From: Diphasiastrum complanatum
Lineage: Eukaryota; Streptophyta; Lycopodiopsida; Lycopodiales; Lycopodiaceae
Reading direction: 5' to 3'
Assembly: GCA_029204225.1 (NCBI GenBank)
Contig: CM055092.1
Span: 46,813,486 to 46,877,485 of the forward strand
Length of the DNA: 64,000 nt
How positions within the stretch are numbered: the stretch's first letter is position 1; each line of letters begins with the position of its first letter. The translations under genes and the position numbers were made by a program. Positions 21,985 to 32,034 of this stretch are shown here, piece after piece. The notes beneath the pieces were generated by a model. That model was given only the letters and a program-made list of their open reading frames with translations, ran no database searches and was not told the DNA's origin.

Positions 21985-23289
21985 TCATACAATCTCATCT
22001 AATGCATCCTTAGTGGGCTTGCATGTAGTAATGTGGAAAATCTGGGAGTCGTCCAAATTCAACGTGATCAATGCTAGGGCCTTCTGATTCTTGATCTTCC
22101 ATGTCTTAGCTAAAGCCAAAATTTTGAAAGAAATGTGGGACATCCTGAGCTCACTATATGATGTGAGAGACGTAACTACCAAGTTGCATCTTTGAAGGAA
22201 ATTCTTCACACTCAACATGTCGAACAATGATTCTCTTCAGAATCATAGTAACTAGTTTAAGAATCTCTTGCAATAGATGGCCACTGTTGGATCAATTATA
22301 GACGATCAAGAGACAATTATGACATTGCTTTCAAGCCTGCTCTCTACATATGAGAACTGGGTGATGATCATCAAAACACATTCAGATTTAACTCTTACCA
22401 GAGTTATTACTATGTTGCTGCAAGAAGATATAATCGAAGAAGTCAAGACACTTCATCTATCTCTTCATCTCATGCTCTATATGTCAACGAGGGCTTGAAA
22501 CGGCAGAAGCAGAAAAGCTCCAAGCAGTCTCCATCGAATTAGAAACAGACTCAAGGTCAAGAACAATCATCGAACCCACATTCATCGAAGAAGATGTTTT
22601 GCAAGTATTGCAAACGCAATAATCATGAGATCCAGGATTGCTGAATTCTCAAAGCGAAAAATGCAGCCAGACAACTTGATCAACAAGCAAATACAGTTAC
22701 AAGATCTTTTGAAGTCGAAATGTACGAAGGCGCTTTTATGGCCAAAGACAAATACGCGAATTCGGATGATTCGTGTTCCTAAACTCTCTACAAATCTATT
22801 ATCAATAAGTAGAATTACAAATTTAGGTAATAAGGTGGAGTTTGAGTCTGATCAATGCAGAATTTTTGATAGGAGTAATAAGATCCTTGCATTCGGCAAG
22901 AGACATGGATATTTATATAGATTGGCACATTGTTATTCTGATTCTAGTCAAGCCTTGAAAACCTCTGTTCTTGTCAATAAAACATTACTATGACATCATC
23001 GCTTAAGGCACTTGAATTATACATCTGTTTCAAACATGTCCAGACAATCCCTTGCACTTGATCTTGACTATACTTCTGGCAAAGTCGATCTCCTTGTCTA
23101 CCATAGCTGCATTCTTGGAAAGTAGACTAGGATTCCTTTTAGATCGAGTCATAGGCATGGAACAAAAGGTTTCTTAGATGTCGTTCGTTCAGATATATGT
23201 GGACCTATGCAAAGTCCATCATTGCTAGATGCAAAGTATTTCATTACCTCTATTGACAAATTTTTAAAAAGAATAGCTGTTTACTTTTA
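21985..23289 (+). pseudogene. Copia element E remnant: gag, zinc knuckle, pre-integrase, integrase start
   Basis: On the plus strand: Gag (EMWDILSSLYDVRDVTTKL, TMLLSSLLSTYENWVM, THSDLTLTRVITMLL), the zinc knuckle CKYCKRNNHEIQDC near 22,600, then directly PKLSTNLLSISRITNLG. The protease is deleted. The integrase follows, with HHRLRHLNYTSVS and the first catalytic Asp in VRSDICGPMQSPS, and ends at RIAVYF, where an LTR fragment begins. Many frame breaks are present. The first ~125 bp (21,985-22,110) code for the preceding Gag segment (KNQKALALITLNLDDSQIF) on the opposite strand, so the gag is inverted there. Same family as F at 50.5-52 kb. Confidence 0.82.
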
Positions 23290-23575
23290 GCTCTTCCACT
23301 AGTGGCCACCATCAAAAGGTGGCTCACTCTAGTTTATTTAAGAGAGGTCTACATGTATTACATTGCCTAGAAATACTACTAGCTCCCACATGGTCATTCG
23401 TTCTCTGGGATTCACCATGAGGCTCACATGATTTTGAACTATATTCCTAGTTAGTAATTCTCGCTCTCATCTTCATCCTTATCTCTTCCTTCTGAGATCT
23501 CCTCGGTCAAGGGTGAGAGGTGCTCTTTATAACAGCTCAGCTCGGCATCTTGGGATTCTTGGGAATCTGCCAACA
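23290..23575 (-). repeat. LTR fragment, G2 family, minus orientation
   Basis: The reverse complement starts TGTTGGCAGATTCC and matches the first ~310 bp of the LTR at 49,469 (shared words: 'agagcacctctcacc', 'gcctcatggtgaatccc', 'gtgagccaccttttgatggtg'). The first 65 bp also match the LTR start at 62,392. It sits between copia remnants E and B. Confidence 0.82.
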
Positions 23576-24088
23576 GAATGCTAACTATTCAATACTTGAT
23601 GATTGATCTTCATGCTTCAATGCTTCCAATCTTGTGATGTAGGAATATGAACACTAGTTATACTAAGAAATTAGGTCGTCAAATGTGTCATCCAATTGGC
23701 TGTGATGTGCTGGCATCCATCTAGTTAGGACTTCTCATAAATTACTTGCTTGATGAATTAATGCAAGTCGGTGGCTTTGGTCGTAAACAGTTTGTCTCAT
23801 ATTTAAACGTTATTTGTCAGTCTGCAAAATTGAACGTAAACTGTCATGCAAAAAATGTGAAAACTATGAAGGTCTTCGCCAACGTCATTTCCTTAACATT
23901 TGAGACATCTGGCATTTTGCGAGAAACCAAAGTGAGGGAAAATCTTAAAAGACAAAAATCTCGAATGCCGACATTGTGAGCCATTTCTGAGTAGTTATGC
24001 AGACTGTGTAAAAACATGAAAAAATCTGCAGGTCTAGATAAAAATTGGACGAAGATATCGACGGGTCGATTAGTAGGAGAATAATCCA
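23576..24088 (-). repeat. Probable 3' LTR of old copia B
   Basis: On the minus strand a purine tract (AAGGGGGAGC, about 24,091-24,100) follows the end of the RNase H frame, and the sequence then begins TGGATTATTCTCC. That is where a 3' LTR would start. There is no second copy in the window to confirm it, and the far end is not defined. Confidence 0.45.
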
Positions 24089-24098
24089 ATGCTCCCCC

Positions 24099-24746
24099 TT
24101 AATCTGAATCCATGAATGCACTGACCTTTAAACTTAGTTCTGCATAGAACTTTCTGTGTGTATCCAAGCTTAATACTTTGGTAAAAATATCTGCTATCAA
24201 ATCTTGCGTTCGACAATATTGCAATCTGACCTCTTTGTCGAAAATTTTGCTTCTGACATAGTGATACTTGAGTTCAATGTGCTTACTCTTAGAATGAAAT
24301 GGCACTTTGATTATCACAAAATAGTAATGTCAGAGCATATTGATTCAGACTGATATCTGAAAGTAAGTTTCTCAACCAAATTGCTTCCTTTGTAGCTTGT
24401 GAGACTGCGATATACTCTGATTCCGTAGAAGATAGAGCTATCAAAAATTGCTTGCGACTGTTCCAGGAAATAGCACCATTGTTGAGGAAAAATGTAAACC
24501 CAGAAGTGGATTTACGAGTGTCTACATCTCCTGCCCAACTTGCATATGTGTAATCCATAGCTTCTTTGCAGAGATCAGAATAGGACTGACTGAGTGCCTC
24601 TTCAACAGTCATTGGATCCTAAACAAGGTAGGCTAAAGACTCGTCAATATACTTGATAGGTGGTCTGCTAGTTCTTGATGAGAGGAAGTTGATCATTTTT
24701 ATCATACGATAGTTGCTGAATTGCAACATCATGATCTTCGGATTCT
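24099..24746 (-). pseudogene. Copia RNase H region of B, fused to the pre-RT linker
   Basis: The minus strand begins (from 24,746) with the linker that normally precedes RT (SSRTSRPPIKYIDESLAYLV, MTVEEALSQ). It then jumps into RNase H: YASWAGDVDTRKSTSGFTFF, GAISWNSRKQ, LSSTESEYIAVSQATKEAIW, CDNQSAISF, and after a frameshift HSKSKHIELKYHYVR, RTQDLIADIFTK. The entire RT is deleted between them. RNase H removes the RNA strand during reverse transcription. The region is the right-hand remainder of B; the other part lies at 36,534-37,260 beyond element A. Confidence 0.85.
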
Positions 24747-24751
24747 CCATT

Positions 24752-25615
24752 TGATAAATGTTACAGTTTTTAGGACAATAATGATTGTACTTTACAATCA
24801 TAGAGAGTTATTGGTTGCTTAATCAATGAATCTATCAAGTTCTACACATTAGATCTTGATCTAGATTCACTACACTTGGATTTAAGCAAGAGCAATGGAT
24901 CAAGACATCATTTTTTTTAGTGAGAGCGGCCTCACACGTGTGGAGTACTGTCCACTGTACGGCCTGCACCTAAAACAACAAGTACAATGATACTAGGTAG
25001 CAATTATGCATAAAAATCACAAGACAAATGACTAGAAATCTCACAAAAGTGTAGAGTGCAAAAGTCTCATCAATTTTCTTAGCAAAATGATGATCCTTTT
25101 ATGGATCAAGTACATCCATGAGTCTGCTACAGTCCAGCAGGCCTTCACACGTGTGAAGAGTGCCACATCACTCAGATCTATCCATTTTATCCATCCTTGA
25201 TCCTTATCCAATAGTTGACCTTCTAGAATATGACTAAAATCCAAAAAGCTAGTCTCCTAGAATATAGGAATATTTCGTACAAAATAGGATCTAAGGAAAA
25301 TGGTCAACTCTTATCTTCTAGTACTCTATACACACGTGTGAACATCCACTTGCCATGTGGGAGCATTTACTCATGCACATGCAAGGAAAAGCTAATTTGT
25401 AGGTGACTAGTCAACTTGACTAAAAACCAGTCATTTCATGTTCACACTAACTAGAATGATACAAAATCAATTTGGATATATACAAACATGAAAAGTACAT
25501 CCTTTCACACGTGGGAACAGGCTCCACACGTGTGAAATCATATCATCAACATATTCTAATGTTTGATCAATATTTACATGAACCAATGTCAAGTGAGAAG
25601 TGACAATTTTCAACA
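24752..25615 (-). repeat. 3' LTR of copia A
   Basis: 864 bp. In element orientation it starts TGTTGAAAATTGTC and ends TTTATCA. It contains five CACGTG G-box cores (24,935; 25,148; 25,333; 25,508; 25,527), most within the longer palindrome TTCACACGTGTGAA. Its partner is at 35,665-36,528. Confidence 0.95.
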
Positions 25616-25634
25616 CTCCTCCTCACTTCTAACT
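25616..25634 (-). promoter_or_regulatory. Polypurine tract of copia A
   Basis: AAGTGAGGAGGAG on the minus strand directly abuts the start of the 3' LTR. It is the priming site for plus-strand DNA synthesis. Confidence 0.85.
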
Positions 25635-26478
25635 TGGCAAATCTAGTGTACATCTATCTACAATTCCAAGAGCATATCTTAACTTAAAAAATGGATCTTT
25701 GGACAATGGTTTGGTTAAGATATCAGCTATGCATTCGGATGATGGTACATGATGTAGTTGCACTTCCTTGGATTGTACCTTCTCCCTCACAAAGTGGTGA
25801 GCTATCTCAATATGCTTTGTTCTAGCATGGAAGATAGGATTTGAAGCAATTTGTTGAGAAGCTTGATTGTCACAAAATATGTAAGGGATCTCCTCGGTCT
25901 CTAGCACATGTAGTTCCATCAAGAGTCTTCTTAGCCATAGGAGCTCTTTGGTTGTTGAAGTCAATGCCTTGTACTCGGCTTCACAAGAAGATAGTGAGAT
26001 TGTATCTTGCTTTTTGGAAAGCCAAGATATCACTCCTCCACAAAGAAATGTTGAAAATGCACTAATGGACTTCCTATCCATCTTGTCTCCTGCAAAATCT
26101 GAATCCGAGTAGGCTCTCAAGTGCAAGTTAGATCCTTCATAAAGTATGCCAAAAAATCTAGTACTAGAAACATATCTAAGTACTCTCTTGGCACTTTTCC
26201 AATGATGAACTAAAGGAGCTTGCATACTTTGACTCAACTTGCTTACACAAAAACTTAAGTCAGGTCTAGTGATAGTTAAATAGATTAGAGAGCCTATAAG
26301 CTTCCTAAAGAGAGTGATGTCCTCAAAGGATGCTTCATCACCTTCATTAGTTGCTTTCACAACATGCTCCATAGGGGTGTCAATCCCCTTACAATATTTC
26401 ATACCAAATCTTTCAAGAATGGAAGTAGCATACTTAGATTGACTTATGAAAGTACAATTGCTACTTCTAGAGACTTCT
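25629..26478 (-). pseudogene. Copia A: end of RT and RNase H
   Basis: The frame resumes from the C insertion with the remainder of Pol: SKYATSILERFGMKYCKG, FRKLIGSLIYLTITRPDLSF, HWKSAKRVLRYVSST, then RNase H AYSDSDFAGDKMDRKSIS, LSSCEAEYKALTSTTKELLW, CDNQASQQIASNPIFHARTK, HHFVREKVQ, ADILTKPLSKDPF. It ends with the stop after LDLPS, overlapping the polypurine tract. The RNase H acidic residues (D in SDSDFAG, E in CEAEY, D in CDNQ) are kept. It is cut from the rest of RT only by element C. Confidence 0.92.
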
Positions 26479-27126
26479 TGTGAAAATTGTCAACATTTCC
26501 TTGTCTAGTTTTAGGCCAAAATTGCTAAAAATGGCACATAGTTTAGGATCTGACTTTTCACACGTGTGAAACAGGTCTAGATATTTTTAGTAAGTGTATT
26601 TTTTCAGTATGAAGAAGTGTCAAACTTCAAGACCTTTGAAATGAGTCCATTTTCATGTATTTTGGACATATATGCCAATTTTACCTATATAGGGCATATT
26701 TTAGGTAAGGAGGGTCTAGAGAGAGGAGAGAGAGTCATCTCTCTCAGCTATATATAGCAGGTAGGCCGTGGAGAAACAGGTTGGAGCAGATCCATTGTAT
26801 TCATTTGCTTAATGAGAGATTTTTCTATTGGGTTCTCCTTCCATTGTTGGCATTGTGTAGTGATTGAGTTCAAGCTTTGTGTGTATGATCTTAGGTGCTT
26901 TCCAAGAGTGATAGGCTGATGTATTATGGACTGTATAATGCTATTTTGGGCCGCACTTGATGTTTATGGAAGGTTTCCATTTGTGATAAATGCTTTTTGA
27001 TCAAGTTCTTTGCATTCTAGGTAGCATAGAATGTGTTGCCAATTCCTAGCTTATGTAGTTTGGAGTGCAAGCATTCAAGCCAATGATCTTGGAGTTTAGA
27101 TCCACTTAGGATCTGTATTTTTCACA
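26479..27126 (+). repeat. 5' LTR of element C (648 bp)
   Basis: It starts TGTGAAAATTGTC and ends TATTTTTCACA. It carries one CACGTG within a CACACGTGTGAA palindrome (26,561-26,566) and a TATA box, CTATATATAG, at 26,748-26,757, so transcription probably starts about 30 bp further on. Confidence 0.96.
26748..26757 (+). promoter_or_regulatory. TATA box in the 5' LTR of C
   Basis: CTATATATAG follows a GA-rich run. It is the only strong TATA word in the LTR and is duplicated in the 3' LTR at about 31,657-31,666. Confidence 0.75.
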
Positions 27127-27138
27127 TGGTATCAGAGC
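27127..27138 (+). promoter_or_regulatory. Primer binding site of element C
   Basis: TGGTATCAGAGC directly follows the 5' LTR. It is complementary to the 3' end of initiator tRNA-Met. Confidence 0.95.
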
Positions 27139-28299
27139 TGGTTGGCTTCTATTTACAGTAAGTATTCCATTTTTGGTGATATTTGGATGTTTGATCAAGT
27201 TCTAGCATGATTTTGCATTGCTTTGTTGATCAAATCTTACTAACCTTTGTTTTGTGAGTTGAACTTGTGGATCAAAAGCATATTTCAGGTCTATTGAAGA
27301 TCAGAGGCTGAAAAGAAACTATTTTGGATCAGATCATAACACCTAATCATTTGTGATTGTGAGGCTTGTGCATATTCAATACTAACAATGTTCTTTTCAA
27401 TCCTATTGTTGACAATCTCCATTCTTGGATGAACACTCTCCTTAAGTGGATGAAACTTCTCCTTAAGTGGATGACAAATGCTCTTTTGAGTGAGTTGTAA
27501 TTCTCCTAAAGGCTGAGCAAAGCTCCCATTTGGATGAAAGATCCCCTTTTTTGGGTGAACATATTGTAAGCTCCATTGTGAAGAGCATATTGTAAAGATT
27601 GTCATCAATTTTGGCATAATTTTTGGTGTACTTTGTTGAGCATGTAAGTAACTCTCCTTATGTAATTTGATTGGAGCATTTGCTGGAAGGTGTTAACCAT
27701 TATGCAAGTGTGTTTTCAGGTTCTTAACAGGTTGAGGAACATTCTCATGTGAAGTGATCTTAGATCTACATCTAAACACCAAATTTTGACAAGATAGTGA
27801 AGCTAGTCTTGTGATTCACTAAGTGTGCTCATTCATTCACCTCTAAATCTTGTATTTATCACTTGCTGGAGTTTATAAACTTTTAGAAGTGTGGTTTACA
27901 TGTGGTTTTACAGGTTGAATCAATATCTTGGTGTGGTGATCATATGTTGATCAAGTTTGTTCATTACTAGGTAATTTTGGCATCCTAGTTTTGGGTATTT
28001 TCTAAGAATGCAAGTAACTCTTCACACCATAACTTGATTTGGTCACTTGCTGGAAAGTTTGAGAGCTTAAGCAAGAGTGTGTTCAGGTTGGTTTGAGTTT
28101 GTAATCCATTCTTAGTGTGTGCAAAGTGTTGCATGTGTTTCAATCTTCCTTTCTATGCTTGAAAGCCAAATAGTTTCAAGATAGAGGTCATTTAGGGTTC
28201 TAAATCTTTTAAGATCTTCTCCTTCTTCATTTATTGAGAGAAAGGAGAGTGCTAGGTGCATTAGAACAGAGCCTAAGGACACAAGAAGATATTAGCATC
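27139..28299 (+). other. Leader of element C with three imperfect internal repeats
   Basis: Non-coding. Three related blocks (around 27,640-27,730, 27,845-27,915 and 28,010-28,090) share a CACTTGCTGGA-like word and end in TTTCAGGTT, TTTACAGGTT or GTTCAGGTT. Two begin with (T/C)AAGTAACTCT. GTAAGT words at 27,158 and 27,644 resemble splice donors and the block ends resemble acceptors, so the leader may be spliced. That is inference from motif shape only. Confidence 0.6.
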
Positions 28300-31200
28300 A
28301 TGACATCCAATGGTGGAATCATGTTGGAAGCTAAAGAGAGGTTAAACTCTACAAACTATTCAACTTGGAAAGTGAGGATGGAGTCTTTACTAGAGTTGAA
28401 TGAGCTAATGGATATAGTTGTGGGAATTGAAGAAAGACCTATAATTCTTCAAGAGCAACTAAATTTTGATAGAAGGGCTAAAAGAGCCTTACATATCATA
28501 AAGATGAATGTTACCAATGAACTTCTTAAAGAAGTTGGTAAATGTACTTCTTCAAGTGAAGCATGGAATGCTTTGAAGAAGATCTATGAGTCCAAATCCA
28601 CATCTAGGGTTCTCACCCTAAGAAGGCAAATCTTCCAAAGTTGTCAAAGAGAGGGAGAGAGTGCACATTCATTTGTCTTGAAGGTTAAATCCTTGAATGA
28701 TGATCTAGCATGCATAGATGAAAGCATAAAGGATGGGGAACTAGTTCAAGTCATGTTGAATGGTTTGCTTGATGAACATTCTAACCTTGTACAATGCTTT
28801 GCTATACAAAAGTCCTTGCCAAGTGTCAATGACTTGCAAGAGATCTTGGTGGCTGAAGAGCATAGGTTGCAAGCCAAAGGTGGTGGTGCATCAACACAAG
28901 GTGGAGATGAAGAAGCTCTTTTCACAAAGGGCAAGTTCAAAGGCAAGTGGTCCAAGCAAGGTAGTTTGGAGCATGGAAAGCATTCTTCTTCTTTGCAAAG
29001 TAGGAAGCAAGATAAGTCCAAGTTCAAATGTTTTTATTGTGGAGTGAAAGGACATTTTGCAAATGAATGCCATAAGAAACAAAATGCTAGATCTAGGTTG
29101 AGATCTAATGTACTTCTTGGAGATGATAATTGTTGTGCTAACTTGGCAAGCTTTGGTGAATCTATGGTCAATTTTTTGGATCCATTGGATCTTGAAGATG
29201 GACTAGTGCTACCTACTAGTCAAATGGAGTCATGTGGAGCTAAATTAGCATCATGTTTGTACTCTTCTACTCATGGACTTCCAAGGCTTGTTGGTTCTTC
29301 AATGGTGCTAGATGGCAAGTGCAAAAATGGAAAAGGTAAGGAAGGAGCTAACTTCATCAATGGAGTTGATGAAGATTCTTCTTTGGAAGTGATTGTTGCT
29401 AATGACTTGTTTGTTCATATGGAAAAAGATGGAGATGCTAAGTGTCATTCTTTGCAAGAAGATGGTTGTTCTTCTAATTCTTTTCATATTGATGTATGTA
29501 ATCATGTGGGAAAAGATGATGGTGCTTTGAGCATGCTTGAAGGAAATGGTTCTTTTACATCTTTTTGTGATAAAGTCATTTGTGCAACAAGTGGTGTCAC
29601 ATTTCTTCATAAAAAGAGTAGATCAAAGGTTTCTATCATGAGACTTGGTGAGGGAGATCACAAGTCAAAAGGAAGAGAAGTATGTGAAGTGTTCAAAGTA
29701 GGATGTACTTTGAATGATGTTTTTATGAACGATAGTGAGGAAGAATCATTATCATATGACTCATTACCTAAATCATTGAGTAGAAGTTCATGTTTGAAAA
29801 GAGAGAGTACTTCAATCACTCTTATGTTGAAGGTACTAAGGATTCTTTTCTTGGCTTCTAATATTCAAGAGTCTTCTACTTCTTATGGTGCAACTATCAA
29901 GAGGGAGGTTTCTAACTTTTGTGGTGCTAGCATTAAGAGGGAGTCTTGTGAAGGAAAGGGCAATGGAAGAGTGGTTCTTGGGAAGATCCAAAGCATGGAT
30001 CTAACATCTCTTCATCAACTCAAAGCATTCTATGATTGTGGTGGATTGTTCATTCATGGTCAAGATGGCAAAAGGTTGGTTGAAGAAGACTACATGGAGC
30101 AACTCAAGTGGCAACTTCTTCAAGGCAAGGGAGATATCATTGGTGAGCTTATTGAGGTTTGTTATGAACTCAAGAGGGCTGTTTTGATTAGGTTTGATAC
30201 TCATCTTCACCTACTCTACTTCATGTTAAATGGAAATGTTGGAATCTATCTTTTGGTTTATGATGGTGGCATTGTTTTCACTAACTATAGTGAAGGGTCA
30301 AATTTGAGCATTGATGAGATCTTGTGGGATCTTAATCATGTGTTTGAGAGGGAGTATCTTCAGAGTTTCAGATCTGAAGATGTTCACATATGCAAGATCT
30401 TTGATGTCTTATTGGAAGATCAAGAGGTTGATCTTGGATTGCTTCATCAACACCAAGAGACAAGTGGCAATTCGAAGCTAGTGAAAAGCATCAAAGAAGA
30501 GACAAATGGTCAAGGCATTTTGGATCTGTTTTTACAGGTTCTTGAAGGTTCAAGTAAGGTCTTTGGAGCTGCAAGGAAGTGTCTTCTTACTCTACCTCAC
30601 TTGCCTAATCTCATGTATGAACATTGTTATGTCAATGTGTTGAAATTGTCAAATTTCAATAAAACTAGTTCCATAGTTTTGCATCCTTTGGATCTTGGAG
30701 ATGGAATAGTTATCATTGCTGGTTTGTATGATCAAGTACATGAATTCATTCAGATCTTGAAAGGTATTGAAGTGGTCAATATGTTTTCTTTTGAACAAAG
30801 TTCAAGATCTAGTATTCTAGTGTTGGCAAATTGGCAACTTGTTGACATTGTAGGATCAAGCGTTGTGTGCAAATCTTGTGGAGGTACTTCAAGTATTTCA
30901 AGTTCAGGTTTTGGTCATTCAAATGGAGTAGGGAACACATCTTTTTGGCATTCATTCACTCAAAGGCTTTCATGGATTGAAGATCTACAAAGGCAAGGTG
31001 GTGATGGAAGTTCATTCATGGAGATACATGTTGCATTCACTATATGTATAGTGAAATGTGGAGGAGGCATGCAAACACTTGTTGATCACTTTCATTTACA
31101 ACTTGTTTGCTGCTATTTTACAGAGAAACCAGAGATGGATACATGGAGGAATTCATTAATTGAGATTCTATGTTCTTTTACATGTACCATTTTTATGATT

Positions 31201-31374
31201 CTATGTAAAATTGATGTAAGAAATAGTGAAGCATCCTATATGGACACTATTATCTATATCAATTATGTTGTGTCCTATTTTGTACATATTAGGATCCTTG
31301 AGAAGAGATCTATTCTGATGATGGAGATCATTCTTAAGTTGGAACAAAGTAGTGTTGTAAAACTAGCAAGTTAA
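28300..31374 (+). CDS. Copia Gag fused to a ~750-residue extension of unknown function (1,024 aa)
   Basis: The start is ATG 28,300 (MTSNGGIMLEAKERLNSTNY), by analogy with the Gag start of A (MSSMGG...). An open frame also runs 22 codons upstream but without ATG. Residues 1-240 are copia Gag: NYSTWKVRMESLL, RAKRALHIIKMNVTNELL, SEAWNALKKIYESKSTS, SLNDDLACIDESIKDGEL. Residues 244-257 are the zinc knuckle CFYCGVKGHFANEC, which binds packaged RNA. From about 271 to 1,024 I recognise nothing. There is no DSGA protease, no integrase zinc finger or DDE motif, no YVDD RT and no RNase H. The extension is Ser/Cys-rich to about residue 600. It then becomes more regular (LKAFYDCGGLFIHGQDGKRL, YELKRAVLIRFDTHLHLLYF, IDEILWDLNHVFEREYL), with a hydrophobic stretch near the C-terminus (EILCSFTCTIFMILC). 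The frame has no stop and ends 13 bp before the 3' LTR, exactly where pol normally ends. Confidence 0.92.
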   Translation: MTSNGGIMLEAKERLNSTNYSTWKVRMESLLELNELMDIVVGIEERPIILQEQLNFDRRAKRALHIIKMNVTNELLKEVGKCTSSSEAWNALKKIYESKSTSRVLTLRRQIFQSCQREGESAHSFVLKVKSLNDDLACIDESIKDGELVQVMLNGLLDEHSNLVQCFAIQKSLPSVNDLQEILVAEEHRLQAKGGGASTQGGDEEALFTKGKFKGKWSKQGSLEHGKHSSSLQSRKQDKSKFKCFYCGVKGHFANECHKKQNARSRLRSNVLLGDDNCCANLASFGESMVNFLDPLDLEDGLVLPTSQMESCGAKLASCLYSSTHGLPRLVGSSMVLDGKCKNGKGKEGANFINGVDEDSSLEVIVANDLFVHMEKDGDAKCHSLQEDGCSSNSFHIDVCNHVGKDDGALSMLEGNGSFTSFCDKVICATSGVTFLHKKSRSKVSIMRLGEGDHKSKGREVCEVFKVGCTLNDVFMNDSEEESLSYDSLPKSLSRSSCLKRESTSITLMLKVLRILFLASNIQESSTSYGATIKREVSNFCGASIKRESCEGKGNGRVVLGKIQSMDLTSLHQLKAFYDCGGLFIHGQDGKRLVEEDYMEQLKWQLLQGKGDIIGELIEVCYELKRAVLIRFDTHLHLLYFMLNGNVGIYLLVYDGGIVFTNYSEGSNLSIDEILWDLNHVFEREYLQSFRSEDVHICKIFDVLLEDQEVDLGLLHQHQETSGNSKLVKSIKEETNGQGILDLFLQVLEGSSKVFGAARKCLLTLPHLPNLMYEHCYVNVLKLSNFNKTSSIVLHPLDLGDGIVIIAGLYDQVHEFIQILKGIEVVNMFSFEQSSRSSILVLANWQLVDIVGSSVVCKSCGGTSSISSSGFGHSNGVGNTSFWHSFTQRLSWIEDLQRQGGDGSSFMEIHVAFTICIVKCGGGMQTLVDHFHLQLVCCYFTEKPEMDTWRNSLIEILCSFTCTIFMILCKIDVRNSEASYMDTIIYINYVVSYFVHIRILEKRSILMMEIILKLEQSSVVKLAS

Positions 31375-31387
31375 GTTGAAGAGGGAG
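31375..31387 (+). promoter_or_regulatory. Polypurine tract of element C
   Basis: GTTGAAGAGGGAG lies between the stop codon of the ORF and the TGTGAAAA start of the 3' LTR. Confidence 0.9.
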
Positions 31388-32034
31388 TGTGAAAATTGTC
31401 AACATTTCCTTGTCTAGTTTTAGGCCAAAATTGCTAAAAATGGCACATAGTTTAGGATCTGACTTTTCACACGTGTGAAACAGGTCTAGATATTTTTAGT
31501 AAGTGTATTTTTTCAGTATGAAGAAGTGTCAAACTTCAAGACCTTTGAAATGAGTCCATTTTCATGTATTTTGGACATATATGCCAATTTTACCTATATA
31601 GGGCATATTTTAGGTAAGGAGGGTCTAGAGAGAGGAGAGAGAGTCATCTCTCTCAGCTATATATAGCAGGTAGGCCGTGGAGAAACAGGTTGGAGCAGAT
31701 CTATTGTATTCATTTGCTTAATGAGAGATTTTTCTATTGGGTTCTCCTTCCATTGTTGGCATTGTGTAGTGATTGAGTTCAAGCTTTGTGTGTATGATCT
31801 TAGGTGCTTTCCAAAAGTGATAGGCTGATGTATTATGGACTGTATAATGCTATTTTGGGCCGCACTTGATGTTTATGGAAGTTTCCATTTGTGATAAATG
31901 CTTTTTGATCAAGTTCTTTGCATTCTAGGTAGCATAGAATGTGTTGCCAATTCCTAGCTTATGTAGTTTGGAGTGCAAGCATTCAAGCCAATGATCTTGG
32001 AGTTTAGATCCACTTAGGATCTGTATTTTTCACA
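31388..32034 (+). repeat. 3' LTR of element C (647 bp)
   Basis: Identical to the 5' LTR except for C/T in 'gagcagatcyattg', G/A in 'ttccaaragtg' and one missing G in 'ggaagtttcc'. Confidence 0.96.

Larger units (their letters stand above)
26479..32034 (+). mobile_element. Young copia-like non-autonomous element C, nested in A
   Basis: A complete LTR element: LTRs 26,479-27,126 and 31,388-32,034, TGTG...CACA ends, a perfect 5-bp target duplication CTTCT (26,474-26,478 and 32,035-32,039), a tRNA-Met primer site, a 1.16-kb leader, one long ORF and a polypurine tract. It inserted inside the RT/RNase H frame of A, directly after the GIE codons. The two LTRs differ by two substitutions and one 1-bp indel, so it is recent. 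No protease, integrase, RT or RNase H is encoded. Its gag and LTR ends match D1/D2, the likely family of the helper. Confidence 0.96.

Noticed and set aside
28234-28299. Upstream 22 codons of the long ORF in element C
   Set aside because: No ATG; alignment with the Gag start of element A places the start at 28,300.
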